Source: Clostridiales bacterium (GTDB lineage Bacteria; Bacillota; Clostridia; UBA1381). Taken from it: 14,118 nt of DNA. The DNA is taken from the NCBI GenBank assembly GCA_003453455.1, contig DMLG01000077.1, positions 1 to 14,118 of the forward strand, written 5' to 3'. Both the position numbers and the translations under genes were made by a program. Of the stretch, positions 7,818-14,118 are shown in pieces. The notes under the pieces are model-generated. The model worked only from the letters and a program-made list of their open reading frames with translations. It had not been told where the DNA came from and ran no database searches. How positions within the stretch are numbered: position 1 is the first letter of the stretch; the number at the start of each line of letters is the position of its first letter.

Positions 7818-8240
7818 TTATTCACCATCCTTCGCTTCGCGTTTAACGAATTTACACTTGATGGGAAGCTTGTGCATAGCAAGACGGAGAGCTTCTCTGG
7901 CAACTTCTTCCGATACGCCGCCTATCTCGAACATAACTCTTCCCGGCTTTACTACTGCTACCCAATATTCCGGAGAACCTTTACCTGAACCCATTCGGGT
8001 TTCAGCAGGTTTTTGTGTAATCGGCTTATCAGGGAATATTTTAATCCACACCTGACCGCCACGCTTTGTGTATCTTGTCATTGCAATACGGGCTGCTTCA
8101 ATCTGTCTTGAAGTAATCCAAGCAGGCTCTAAGGCTTGCAGACCAAACTCACCGTTTGATACAACATTGCCGCGTGTTGCCTTACCCTTCATTCTGCCGC
8201 GCATTACTTTTCTGTACTTAACTCTTTTTGGTAATAACAT
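7818..8240 (-). CDS. rplP: 50S ribosomal protein L16
   Basis: L16 organises the A-site side of the 50S and is needed late in assembly. The 140-aa product starts [20 protein letters not shown] and contains [41 protein letters not shown], the [20 protein letters not shown] loop near the peptidyl transferase centre and [18 protein letters not shown]. The ATG overlaps the rpsC stop by one base (TAATG), which indicates termination-reinitiation coupling. Confidence 0.99.
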   Translation of the reverse strand: MLLPKRVKYRKVMRGRMKGKATRGNVVSNGEFGLQALEPAWITSRQIEAARIAMTRYTKRGGQVWIKIFPDKPITQKPAETRMGSGKGSPEYWVAVVKPGRVMFEIGGVSEEVAREALRLAMHKLPIKCKFVKREAKDGE

Positions 8241-8956
8241 TATTTATTGCCTCCCTTCGCGTTGCGGTCGGCTCTTGGGCGTCTTGGGCGTCTTTCTTGC
8301 TTTTCTTCTCTTTGAGAACCAGCTGATTCTGCCAAAACCTCACCCTTATAAATCCAAACCTTTACGCCGAGCTTTCCATATGTCGTTGAAGCCTCTGCAA
8401 AGCCGTAATCAATATCAGCTCTTAAAGTTTGCAGCGGAATAGTACCTTCGTGATACTGTTCTGTTCTTGCGATTTCTGCACCGCCAACACGACCTGCAAC
8501 AGAGGTTTTGATACCCTTTATGCCGCATCTCATAGCTCTGCCCATAACTTGCTTCATAGCGCGTCTGAACGAAATTCTCTTTTCAAGCTGTGCTGCAATA
8601 TTTTCAGCAACAAGCTGTGCGTTAGTATCAGGATTTTTTACCTCCATAATATTAACATTAACAGTTCTTCCCGTCATCTTTTCGAGCTTAACTTTCAATT
8701 TATCAATTTCTGCGCCGCCCTTACCGATAACGATACCCGGTTTTGAAACAAACAAAGTTACATAAATCTTGTTTTGTTTTCTTTCAACCGTGATTTTTGC
8801 AACTCCTGCGTCATAGCAGGACTTCTTGACAAATTCTCTTATATTATAATCTTCAACCAACTGGTTTCCGAATTCCTTTTTACCTGCAAACCACTTAGAA
8901 TCCCAGTCCTTTATTATACCGACTCTAAGACCGTGCGGATTAACTTTTTGTCCCAT
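8240..8956 (-). CDS. rpsC: 30S ribosomal protein S3
   Basis: S3 lines the mRNA entry channel and contributes to helicase activity. The 238-aa product begins [21 protein letters not shown] type II KH domain follows, with [17 protein letters not shown] and GKGG at 78-81. The C-terminal S3 domain has [37 protein letters not shown] and [12 protein letters not shown]. The tail after about residue 215 is a highly charged RRPRRPR stretch, a common low-complexity end in this family. ATG at 8956-8954 with AAAAGGAGGTT before it; 21 nt after rplV. Confidence 0.99.
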   Translation of the reverse strand: MGQKVNPHGLRVGIIKDWDSKWFAGKKEFGNQLVEDYNIREFVKKSCYDAGVAKITVERKQNKIYVTLFVSKPGIVIGKGGAEIDKLKVKLEKMTGRTVNVNIMEVKNPDTNAQLVAENIAAQLEKRISFRRAMKQVMGRAMRCGIKGIKTSVAGRVGGAEIARTEQYHEGTIPLQTLRADIDYGFAEASTTYGKLGVKVWIYKGEVLAESAGSQREEKQERRPRRPRADRNAKGGNK

Positions 8957-8977
8957 AGGATTAACCTCCTTTTTAAA

Positions 8978-9313
8978 TTATTCTTTTTCCTTTAATACCA
9001 AAGTTATATGACTTGTTCTCTTTAAAATCCTGAATGCTCTTCCCTGTGCTCTTGGCTGAACTCTTTTAAGAGTAGGTCCTTGCGTTGCATAACATTCAGA
9101 AACATAGAGCTTTGATGCGTCCATTCCGAAGTTATTTGTAGCATTTGCCATTGCGGATTTTAACAATTTTTCTAAGTGTTCGCTTGCTGCCTTTGGAGTA
9201 TTCTTCAAAATACCCATTGCGTAGCCTGCATCCTTACCTCTGATAAGATCAAGAACAATTTTTACCTTTCTCGGTGATATCCGAGCATATTTAACGCTTG
9301 CGCGTGCTTCCAT
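8978..9313 (-). CDS. rplV: 50S ribosomal protein L22
   Basis: L22 lines the exit tunnel with an extended beta-hairpin and binds all 23S domains. The 111-aa product begins [20 protein letters not shown] and holds the hairpin in [19 protein letters not shown] (81-99), ending [11 protein letters not shown]. No deletion or insertion is seen in the hairpin tip, where macrolide resistance changes occur elsewhere. ATG behind AAAGGAGGTTTCCGGTT. The 99-nt gap to rpsS is unusually long for this gene pair and is annotated separately. Confidence 0.98.
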   Translation of the reverse strand: MEARASVKYARISPRKVKIVLDLIRGKDAGYAMGILKNTPKAASEHLEKLLKSAMANATNNFGMDASKLYVSECYATQGPTLKRVQPRAQGRAFRILKRTSHITLVLKEKE

Positions 9314-9412
9314 AACCGGAAACCTCCTTTCAAATTTGTGGGCTTATGCCCATAAAATATATCCGATATGTGCAGCACGAGGAGTTCGTACCGCATTATA
9401 TACTGTTTTAAT
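9314..9412 (-). promoter_or_regulatory. Structured rpsS-rplV spacer with TATAAT and two hairpins
   Basis: Reading from the rpsS stop, an AT-rich stretch ends in TATAAT (9400-9395). This is directly followed by a 9-bp stem (GCGGTACGA 9394-9386 with TCGTGCTGC 9380-9372, two G-U pairs, loop ACTCC). A second, smaller stem TGGGC (9352-9348) with GCCCA (9343-9339) lies closer to rplV, and then the AAAGGAGG ribosome binding site. No convincing -35 hexamer is present 17 nt upstream of TATAAT, so a promoter is weakly supported. An open frame across the gap continues into both neighbours out of frame and has no ribosome binding site. A processing site, regulatory RNA element or small inserted repeat are all possible. 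Confidence 0.45.
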
Positions 9413-9691
9413 TTATTTTGCAGACGATGTCTTTGAACCAACATGACCTTTAAAGGTTCTTGTCGGAGCAAATTCACCGAGTCTATGACCTACCATATCC
9501 TCGCTGATAAATACCGGAACATGCTTTCTGCCGTCGTGAACAGCTATTGTATGTCCAACCATCTCAGGAAAGATTGTGGAGGCTCTTGACCAAGTCTTTA
9601 CGACCTTTTTTTCGTTTGCAGCATTCATCGCATCTATGCGCTTCATTAAACGCTCTTCAACGAAAGGTCCTTTTTTAAGTGATCTACCCAT
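9413..9691 (-). CDS. rpsS: 30S ribosomal protein S19
   Basis: S19 sits in the 30S head and contacts S13 and the A-site tRNA. The 92-aa product has the standard length and sequence: [61 protein letters not shown] and [15 protein letters not shown]. The ATG lies behind AGAAGGAGGATTTCGTA and is 18 nt after rplB. No anomalies in the protein; the unusual part is the spacer after its stop. Confidence 0.99.
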   Translation of the reverse strand: MGRSLKKGPFVEERLMKRIDAMNAANEKKVVKTWSRASTIFPEMVGHTIAVHDGRKHVPVFISEDMVGHRLGEFAPTRTFKGHVGSKTSSAK

Positions 9692-9709
9692 TACGAAATC
9701 CTCCTTCTA

Positions 9710-10543
9710 TTATTTAGCGTTTCTTCTCTTAACGATAAACTTATCGGTTCTGTTCTTATGCTTTCTGGTTTTAAGTCCCAAAGCAGGTTTGCCCCAAGGT
9801 GTTACAGGAGCAGGACGACCGATAGGAGATTTACCTTCACCACCGCCGTGCGGGTGATCGTTAGGATTCATTACAACGCCTCGAACGGTAGGTCTCCAAC
9901 CCATATGACGCTTTCTGCCGGCTTTACCGATAGAAATATTTTCGTGCTGTTGGTTTCCTATTATGCCTATGGTTGCCTTACAGTCAAGACGAACCATTCT
10001 CACTTCTCCCGAAGGAAGTCTTACCTGAGCATACTTACCCTCTTTTGCCATAAGCTGTGCAGATGAACCTGCCGAGCGTACAAGCTGTGCGCCGTTTCCG
10101 GGGTAAAGCTCAATGTTGTGAATGAGCGTACCAACAGGAATATCTTTCAAAAACAGTGCATTTCCCGGCTTAATATCTGCGCCTTCGCCAGATACGACCT
10201 TATCGCCGTCGGTAAGTCCCAAAGGAGCTATGATATATGCCTTTTCACCGTCTTCATACTGGATAAGTGCGATATTTGCGCTGCGGTTAGGATCGTATTC
10301 AATACCGATAACCGTTGCCACTACGCCGTCCTTTTGTCTTTTAAAATCAATAATTCTGTATTTTTGTTTATTTCCGCCGCCTCTGTGACGAACGGTAATT
10401 CTACCATATGAATTTCTGCCTGCGTTCTTTTTCTTAGAAGCCAACAATGAGCGTTCCGGCTCAAACTTTGTGATTTCTGCAAAGTCGGAAACGGTCATAA
10501 ATCTTCTTGCAGGAGAGGTAGGCTTAAACTTTCTGATAGCCAT
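9710..10543 (-). CDS. rplB: 50S ribosomal protein L2
   Basis: L2 is a large, conserved 50S protein close to the peptidyl transferase centre and needed for subunit joining. The 277-aa product begins [20 protein letters not shown]. It has the OB-like RNA-binding domain with [20 protein letters not shown] (47-66), the SH3-like domain with [20 protein letters not shown] (159-178), and the invariant loop [19 protein letters not shown] (226-244) with H230 and H232. The C terminus is a basic extension [20 protein letters not shown] behind AGGAGGAATTAAAA; 22 nt after rplW. Confidence 0.99.
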   Translation of the reverse strand: MAIRKFKPTSPARRFMTVSDFAEITKFEPERSLLASKKKNAGRNSYGRITVRHRGGGNKQKYRIIDFKRQKDGVVATVIGIEYDPNRSANIALIQYEDGEKAYIIAPLGLTDGDKVVSGEGADIKPGNALFLKDIPVGTLIHNIELYPGNGAQLVRSAGSSAQLMAKEGKYAQVRLPSGEVRMVRLDCKATIGIIGNQQHENISIGKAGRKRHMGWRPTVRGVVMNPNDHPHGGGEGKSPIGRPAPVTPWGKPALGLKTRKHKNRTDKFIVKRRNAK

Positions 10544-10565
10544 TTTTAATTCCTCCTATTTTTAA

Positions 10566-10871
10566 TTACATATCAAAGAATTCTATTGTCTTTGATCCCT
10601 TTGCAAGGGTTACGATAGCTTTCTTATAAGAAGCTCTTCTGCCTTCGTATTTACCCATTCTTTTAAGCTTGCCTGTTACATTCATTGTGTTCACATCGGC
10701 AACCTTAACGCCGAAAACCTCTTCAACGGCTTTCTTAATCTCTAATTTATTAGCGTCCTTCGGAACCTTAAAAGAGTACTTTTTAATCTCGTTGCCCTCT
10801 TTATCAAAGGTAACTTCCATACTGCGCTCAGAGATGATTGGCTTTCTGATAATATCGTGTGCGAATTTCAT
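10566..10871 (-). CDS. rplW: 50S ribosomal protein L23
   Basis: L23 is at the tunnel exit and is the docking site for trigger factor and SRP. The 101-aa product begins [19 protein letters not shown], has [21 protein letters not shown] and [20 protein letters not shown] with the basic rRNA-binding loop, and ends KTIEFFDM. Its ATG overlaps the rplD stop by one base (TAATG), with AGGAGGTGC inside the end of rplD, so it is translationally coupled. Confidence 0.98.
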   Translation of the reverse strand: MKFAHDIIRKPIISERSMEVTFDKEGNEIKKYSFKVPKDANKLEIKKAVEEVFGVKVADVNTMNVTGKLKRMGKYEGRRASYKKAIVTLAKGSKTIEFFDM

Positions 10872-11494
10872 TATGCAAGCACCTCCTCAATCTTGGATAT
10901 AGCGTCCTTTGCGATAATGAATTTGTCATGCTTCAATACTTCATAAGCGTTTAATACATCAACATAAGTTGGTGTAACACCCTTAATATTTCTTGCAGAC
11001 TTATAAACATTTTCATCGCAGGCAGCTGTAACAATAAGTGCCTTTGTGTCTATTTCCAATCCTTTTAGTAATTTTGCGATAGTTGCGGTTTTGATTTCGT
11101 CCATTTTCAAATCCTCAACCACGAAAACCTCATACGCTTCATACTTTGCTGATAAAGCGGATTTTAATGCAATCCTCTTTAACTTCTTATTTATACTGTA
11201 TCTGTAATCACGGGGCTTAGGTCCGAGTGCAACGCCGCCGCCTGTCCATTGCGGAGCGCGAATGCTTCCCTGTCTTGCACGGCCTGTACCCTTTTGACGC
11301 CAAGGCTTAATGCCTCCGCCTCTTACTTCGGTACGGGTTTTTGTGCTTTGTGTGCCCTGTCTTTGGTTTGCAAGATAGTTTGTAACTACCGTATGCAATA
11401 CCGATTTATTCACTTCGGCTGCAAAGATGCTATCGGAAACTTCCATAGAACCTGTCTTTACGCCGTCCATGTTATATACAGCAACTGTTGCCAT
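10871..11494 (-). CDS. rplD: 50S ribosomal protein L4
   Basis: L4 binds 23S rRNA domain I and sends a loop into the exit tunnel. In E. coli it also represses its own S10 operon by acting on the leader RNA; whether this homologue does so is unknown. The 207-aa product carries the tunnel loop [20 protein letters not shown] (61-80) and the following [17 protein letters not shown], both intact, then the globular domain ending [23 protein letters not shown] behind AAAGGAGGAATAAAAT; it follows rplC by 26 nt. Confidence 0.99.
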   Translation of the reverse strand: MATVAVYNMDGVKTGSMEVSDSIFAAEVNKSVLHTVVTNYLANQRQGTQSTKTRTEVRGGGIKPWRQKGTGRARQGSIRAPQWTGGGVALGPKPRDYRYSINKKLKRIALKSALSAKYEAYEVFVVEDLKMDEIKTATIAKLLKGLEIDTKALIVTAACDENVYKSARNIKGVTPTYVDVLNAYEVLKHDKFIIAKDAISKIEEVLA

Positions 11495-11520
11495 ATTTTA
11501 TTCCTCCTTTCCGATACCCC

Positions 11521-12147
11521 TTACGCCTTAACACTGTTTCTGATAGTAACGAGTCCGCCCTTATTTCCGGGAACGGCGCCCTTAATCAGAATCAAATCAT
11601 TTTCTGTGTCAACCTTAACTACTTCAAGATTCTGAATTGTAACCTTTACTACGCCCATATGTCCGGGAAGCTTCTTTCCCTTCATAACTCTTCCGGGTGC
11701 GGAACAAGCTCCCATAGAACCTGAACCTCTGTGATAACCGGAGCCGTGAGCCATAGGACCTCTGTGAAGTCCCCATCTCTTCATCGGGCCTGCAAAGCCT
11801 TTTCCCTTTGAAATGCCTGAAACATCAATCTTCTCGCCTGCTTCAAAGACATCAGCCTTGATTTCATCGCCTACTGAAAAGTCAGACTCTTCAAGCCTTA
11901 ACTCTCTTACATACTTCTTTGCGGCAACATTTGCCTTTGCAAATACGCCCTTTTGCGGTTTGGTAAGAGATTTTTCTCTTACTTCGCCAAATCCTACTAC
12001 AACAGAATTGTAACCGTCCTGCTCCACCGTTTTGTTTTGAATAACTGTGCAAGGTCCTGCCTTAACAACGGTAACAGGAATTACTTTTCCGTCTTCGGCA
12101 AAAATCTGAGTCATGCCCAGTTTTGTGCCAATGATTGCTTTTTTCAT
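11521..12147 (-). CDS. rplC: 50S ribosomal protein L3
   Basis: L3 starts 50S assembly and reaches the peptidyl transferase centre with a long extension. The 208-aa product begins [19 protein letters not shown] and contains [20 protein letters not shown] and [13 protein letters not shown] of the extension, ending [12 protein letters not shown]. In the tip the segment [12 protein letters not shown] stands where E. coli has a glutamine methylated by PrmB, so that modification is not expected. The ATG is about 10 nt after AAAGGA. The 99-nt space between rpsJ and this gene is mostly base-paired sequence, annotated separately. Confidence 0.99.
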   Translation of the reverse strand: MKKAIIGTKLGMTQIFAEDGKVIPVTVVKAGPCTVIQNKTVEQDGYNSVVVGFGEVREKSLTKPQKGVFAKANVAAKKYVRELRLEESDFSVGDEIKADVFEAGEKIDVSGISKGKGFAGPMKRWGLHRGPMAHGSGYHRGSGSMGACSAPGRVMKGKKLPGHMGVVKVTIQNLEVVKVDTENDLILIKGAVPGNKGGLVTIRNSVKA

Positions 12148-12169
12148 TCACTATCAATCCTTTCTTTCA

Positions 12170-12242
12170 GTTATTGGTTCCCATAAAAGCAATAACGGGA
12201 ACTTGACCTGCATCATAGCCTTTGGCTACTGCATTTTAGGTC
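12170..12242 (-). promoter_or_regulatory. Structured rpsJ-rplC intergenic RNA element
   Basis: This element fills most of the 99-nt gap before rplC. First part: GACC (12242-12239) with GGTC (12208-12205), TGCA (12233-12230) with TGCA (12212-12209), and TAGCC (12228-12224) with GGCTA (12220-12216) around an AAA loop, all nested in one stem with small internal loops. Second part: GTTCCC (12202-12197) matches GGGAAC (12182-12177), and GTTATTG (12196-12190) matches CAATAAC (12176-12170). The two helices of the second part are interleaved, so they can form a pseudoknot only if partly opened, or compete as alternative hairpins. About 26 potential pairs in 73 nt, 22 nt before the rplC start, suggest a cis-acting RNA. 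Its function is unknown. Confidence 0.6.
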
Positions 12243-12246
12243 TTGA

Positions 12247-12561
12247 TTACTTCTGGATTACGTCAAATTCAACGCCAGCAGGTAAATCAATTTTGAATAA
12301 CGCTTCCATGGTTTTAGCACCCGGAACAACGATATCAATAAGTCTTTTGTGAGTTCTTCTTTCAAATTGCTCACGAGAATCCTTGTACTTATGAACAGCA
12401 CGGAGAATTGTAATAATCTCCTTGTCGGTCGGTAGCGGAATAGGTCCCGATACCTTTGCGCCTGTTCTCTTTGCAATCTCTACTATCTTTTCAGCGGATT
12501 GGTCAAGAACAACATGATCATAAGCCTTTAACTTGATTCTGATTTTTTTTGTTGCTGCCAT
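12247..12561 (-). CDS. rpsJ: 30S ribosomal protein S10 (NusE)
   Basis: S10 is a 30S head protein and, as NusE, a partner of NusB and NusG in transcription antitermination and transcription-translation coupling. The 104-aa product has the family pattern [57 protein letters not shown] and VEFDVIQK. The start ATG (12561-12559) follows TAGGAGGG by 6 nt. It is the first gene after the promoter and long leader, so its level probably sets expression of the whole cluster. Confidence 0.99.
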   Translation of the reverse strand: MAATKKIRIKLKAYDHVVLDQSAEKIVEIAKRTGAKVSGPIPLPTDKEIITILRAVHKYKDSREQFERRTHKRLIDIVVPGAKTMEALFKIDLPAGVEFDVIQK

Positions 12562-12589
12562 GTTTTTCCCTCCTATAATTTTTGGTTTC

Positions 12590-12606
12590 GAGCGCCGATT
12601 GCGCCC
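12590..12606 (-). other. Hairpin just upstream of the rpsJ ribosome binding site
   Basis: GGGCGC (12606-12601) pairs with GCGCTC (12595-12590), including one G-U, around the loop AATCG. It ends about 16 nt before the GGAGGG site of rpsJ. It could affect access to the site or simply shape the leader. Confidence 0.55.
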
Positions 12607-12622
12607 AACACTTGCACGACAG

Positions 12623-12646
12623 CGGCGATAAAAAACAACATCGCCG
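12623..12646 (-). other. 7-bp GC-rich hairpin in the rpsJ leader
   Basis: CGGCGAT (12646-12640) is a perfect complement of ATCGCCG (12629-12623), with a U-rich 10-nt loop GTTGTTTTTT. No T-tract follows on the minus strand, so it is not a terminator for the cluster. AACAC just before and GTGTT just after can add an outer helix. Confidence 0.65.
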
Positions 12647-12666
12647 GGTGTTTCCTAACTCACCCT

Positions 12667-12704
12667 AAATAAAACCCGAACAACACTTTTAGTGAAAATT
12701 CGGG
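12667..12704 (-). terminator. Possible attenuator in the rpsJ leader
   Basis: CCCGAA (12704-12699) pairs perfectly with TTCGGG (12680-12675). Within it CACT (12694-12691) pairs with AGTG (12687-12684) around AAA. The outer stem is followed at once by TTTTATTT (12674-12667). This is the shape of an intrinsic terminator, but the stem is short (6 bp) and has an internal loop, so strength is doubtful. The upstream GGGAG (12851-12847) is complementary to CTCCC (12707-12703), which would open the terminator and could serve as an antiterminator. Function is inferred only from the sequence. Confidence 0.4.
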
Positions 12705-12739
12705 GAGTTCCAGCCGCAAAAAGCACACAACTCAATTTC

Positions 12740-12761
12740 TCGCAAAACCTCTGTTTTGCAA
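12740..12761 (-). other. Strong 9-bp hairpin in the rpsJ leader
   Basis: TTGCAAAAC (12761-12753) pairs with GTTTTGCGA (12748-12740), including one G-U, around the tetraloop AGAG. It is the most regular stem in the leader. No T-tract follows it. It is flanked by GCTGC (12780-12776) and GCGGC (12717-12713), which can form an outer 5-bp helix. Confidence 0.65.
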
Positions 12762-12781
12762 GGCATAATGCAATTCGCAGC

Positions 12782-12875
12782 GTGACCTGTCGCCCGGTTT
12801 CAAGAATCGGACATTCTCCACGGAAAAACCAGGATTTACCTGCAACCTCCCGCTTCATCGTTTGTCAAGTGTCAC
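12782..12875 (-). other. Nested 5' domain of the rpsJ leader
   Basis: Outer helix GTGAC (12875-12871) with GTCAC (12786-12782). Inside, CCTGGTTT (12833-12826) pairs with AAACCGGG (12800-12793), 8 bp with one G-U. Inside that, AGAAT (12817-12813) pairs with ATTCT (12807-12803) around GTCCG. Three nested helices in 94 nt are more order than expected for plain spacer. The fold is read by eye and not energy-tested. Confidence 0.5.
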
Positions 12876-12884
12876 AACGGAACA

Positions 12885-12913
12885 ATTATATAATATATAG
12901 GGAAATTTTGCAA
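12885..12913 (-). promoter_or_regulatory. Sigma-A-type promoter for the S10-spc cluster
   Basis: On the minus strand, TTGCAA (12913-12908, four of six matches to TTGACA, with the TTG intact) is separated by exactly 17 nt from a perfect TATAAT (12890-12885). The flank on the upstream side is rich in A and T tracts (about 12914-13020), as in strong UP-element-assisted promoters. Predicted start is near 12878. It lies between the groEL terminator and rpsJ, and it is the only good promoter found for the cluster. In B. subtilis the equivalent cluster is likewise transcribed from promoters ahead of rpsJ (recalled from the literature). Confidence 0.8.
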
Positions 12914-13024
12914 TAGTTTGGCGAATTTTTACATAAAAAATTTTTCACGAAATTTTAAATAAAATTTGCCTGTTTTTTGTGCTTTTTTCACATATAAATT
13001 TTATTACATTTTATTTTACTGCAC
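12914..13024. other. AT-rich spacer upstream of the S10 promoter
   Basis: A very AT-rich stretch with repeated A and T tracts between the groEL terminator and the S10 promoter. No gene or convincing second promoter is visible. The part nearest the -35 hexamer may act as an UP element. Confidence 0.5.
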
Positions 13025-13053
13025 AAAAAAACGGCTGTTCCCAGCCGTTTTTT
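13025..13053 (-). terminator. Intrinsic terminator after groEL
   Basis: On the minus strand ACGGCTG (13048-13042) pairs perfectly with CAGCCGT (13037-13031) around the tetraloop GGAA, preceded by an A run and followed by seven T residues. It ends the groEL transcript 7 nt after the stop codon and insulates the S10 cluster. A-tracts and T-tracts flank the stem on both sides, so it could also stop transcription on the plus strand. Confidence 0.93.
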
Positions 13054-13060
13054 GCAATTT

Positions 13061-14118
13061 TTAATACATTCCGCCCATTGATGGGTCCATAGCGGGAGCC
13101 GCAGGAGGATTTTTCTCGGGTTTGTCTGCAACAAGGCTTTCTGTTGTCAGAACCATCGCCGCAACAGATGCCGCATTTTCAAGTGCCGACCTTGTAACCT
13201 TTACAGGGTCAACAATTCCGGATTTTAACATATCCGCATATTCTTCGGTAAGTGCATTAAAGCCTTCGCCCTTTTTGCAGGCTTTAACCTTATCTACAAT
13301 TACGCTGCCCTCTAAACCTGCATTTTCTGCAATTTGTCTTACAGGCTCTTCCAATGCTTTCAAAACGATATTTATACCTGTTTTTTCGTCGCCGTCAGCA
13401 CTGTCTAAAAGCTTTGCAACATCAGGTATAACATTTATATAGCTTGTGCCGCCGCCTGCTATTATACCTTCCTCAACAGCCGCCTTTGTAGCTGCCAAAG
13501 CGTCCTCAATCCTGTACTTCATTTCCTTCATTTCAGTTTCGGTTGCAGCGCCGACTTTAATTACAGCAACTCCGCCTGCAAGCTTTGCTAAACGCTCCTG
13601 CAATTTTTCCTTATCAAATTCCGAGCTTGTGTTTTCAATCTCTTTCCTGATTTGGTTTACTCTATCCTTTATGGCATTTTTATCGCCCATACCGTCAACA
13701 ATTATGGTATTTTCCTTTTGAATTTTAACCTGTTTTGCGCGTCCAAGCTGGTCGATTTGTGTGTCTTTAAGCTCCAAACCAAGTTCTTCCGAAATAACCT
13801 GACCGCCTGTCAAGATGGCGATGTCTTGCAGCATTGCCTTTCTTCTGTCGCCAAATCCGGGAGCTTTTACAGGAACACATACAAAAGTGCCTCTTAATTT
13901 ATTCAAAATAAGAGTAGTAAGTGCCTCACCCTCAACATCTTCGGCTATAATCATAAGTTTTTTGCCCATTTGAACAATCTGTTCAAGCAGCGGAAGGATT
14001 TCCTGAATGTTTGAAATCTTTTTATCGGTTATAAGTATATACGCGTCGTCCAAAACCGCTTCCATCTTGTCGGTATCAGTTACCATATAGGGCGAAATAT
14101 ATCCTCTGTCAAACTGCA
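13061..14118 (-). CDS. groEL: Chaperonin GroEL (partial, 5' part outside window)
   Basis: GroEL forms the double-ring ATPase chamber that folds cytosolic proteins with GroES. The frame is open to the window edge and gives 351 residues, about two thirds of a protein of about 540 aa, starting at [18 protein letters not shown] (close to residue 190 in the E. coli protein). The apical domain follows with [20 protein letters not shown] and [20 protein letters not shown]. The intermediate domain has [20 protein letters not shown], holding the catalytic aspartate region (ED of RIEDAL), then [13 protein letters not shown]. The equatorial domain has [19 protein letters not shown] and ARG-type [20 protein letters not shown]. 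The tail MDPSMGGMY is short, with a single GGM unit. The internal ATG at 14086 is not the start. Presence just upstream of rpsJ is unusual; groES would be expected further upstream, outside the window. Confidence 0.98.
   Translation of the reverse strand, partial: QFDRGYISPYMVTDTDKMEAVLDDAYILITDKKISNIQEILPLLEQIVQMGKKLMIIAEDVEGEALTTLILNKLRGTFVCVPVKAPGFGDRRKAMLQDIAILTGGQVISEELGLELKDTQIDQLGRAKQVKIQKENTIIVDGMGDKNAIKDRVNQIRKEIENTSSEFDKEKLQERLAKLAGGVAVIKVGAATETEMKEMKYRIEDALAATKAAVEEGIIAGGGTSYINVIPDVAKLLDSADGDEKTGINIVLKALEEPVRQIAENAGLEGSVIVDKVKACKKGEGFNALTEEYADMLKSGIVDPVKVTRSALENAASVAAMVLTTESLVADKPEKNPPAAPAMDPSMGGMY

Larger units (their letters stand above)
12562..12880 (-). promoter_or_regulatory. 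Long structured 5' leader of the S10 cluster
   Basis: Transcription from the promoter at 12885-12913 should begin near 12878, giving about 316 nt before the rpsJ ATG. The leader contains, in order: a 5' domain closed by GTGAC (12875-12871) with GTCAC (12786-12782); a perfect 7-bp stem extended to 9 bp at 12761-12740; a terminator-like hairpin at 12704-12667; a 7-bp GC-rich stem at 12646-12623; and a 6-bp stem at 12606-12590. The rpsJ ribosome binding site follows. The layout suggests a cis-regulatory leader such as a ribosomal protein autoregulation site; the ligand cannot be told from sequence. A 67-codon open frame from 12858 to 12655 has no ribosome binding site and is not called as a gene. 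Confidence 0.6.

Noticed and set aside
9262..9477. Open frame of 71 codons spanning the rpsS-rplV spacer
   Set aside because: It overlaps the 3' end of rpsS and the 5' end of rplV in another frame and has no ribosome binding site at its possible starts.
12170..12202. A fully formed H-type pseudoknot before rplC
   Set aside because: The topology fits, but both crossing loops would have zero length with helices of 6 and 7 bp. I therefore describe competing hairpins or a partial pseudoknot instead.
12863..12868. TTGACA hexamer on the minus strand inside the rpsJ leader
   Set aside because: A perfect -35 match, but no -10-like sequence occurs 16-18 nt downstream; the region there is GC-richer and part of the structured leader.
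12692..12916. Plus-strand open frame of 74 codons upstream of rpsJ
   Set aside because: It is antisense to the S10 leader and promoter, has no ribosome binding site or recognisable protein motif.

Overview
The window is one long run of genes on the minus strand. It is the S10-spc ribosomal protein cluster, preceded (at the high-coordinate end) by the 3' two thirds of a groEL gene. All recognisable genes read from high to low coordinates. Open frames on the plus strand are antisense shadows of these genes.

Organism: a low-GC Bacillota, most likely a member of Clostridia (inference from sequence character, not from a search). Supporting features are the zinc-type (61 aa) S14, the order secY-adk-map-KOW protein-infA, the Firmicute-style L3, L18 and SecY sequences, strong GGAGG-type ribosome binding sites before most genes, and an AT-rich promoter region. 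Genus cannot be fixed from the sequence alone.

Layout in transcription order. (1) 14118-13061: groEL, lacking its N-terminal part, closed by a strong intrinsic terminator at 13025-13053. (2) 13024-12562: no convincing gene. It holds an AT-rich stretch, a sigma-A-type promoter (-35 at 12908-12913, -10 at 12885-12890) and a 5' leader of about 316 nt with several stable hairpins, one of them terminator-like. (3) 12561-7318: rpsJ, rplC, rplD, rplW, rplB, rpsS, rplV, rpsC, rplP, rpmC, rpsQ (S10 operon). (4) 7287-1839: rplN, rplX, rplE, rpsN, rpsH, rplF, rplR, rpsE, rpmD, rplO, secY (spc operon). (5) 1819-1: adk, map, a KOW-domain protein and the first 49 codons of infA, which starts with TTG and runs off the window.

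The genes build the ribosome (subunit proteins, IF-1), thread nascent membrane and secreted proteins (SecY), remove the initiator methionine (Map) and balance adenylate pools (Adk). Spacings are mostly 1-39 nt, with two 1-nt TAATG overlaps. No internal terminator is visible, so transcription from the one clear promoter upstream of rpsJ probably serves the whole cluster.

The coding content is ordinary. The parts worth a second look are non-coding: the structured rpsJ leader with its possible attenuator; a 99-nt rpsJ-rplC spacer almost fully occupied by paired segments, including two overlapping, mutually competing helices; and a 99-nt rpsS-rplV spacer with a TATAAT directly followed by a 9-bp hairpin. 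No mobile element, CRISPR array, tRNA or rRNA was seen.
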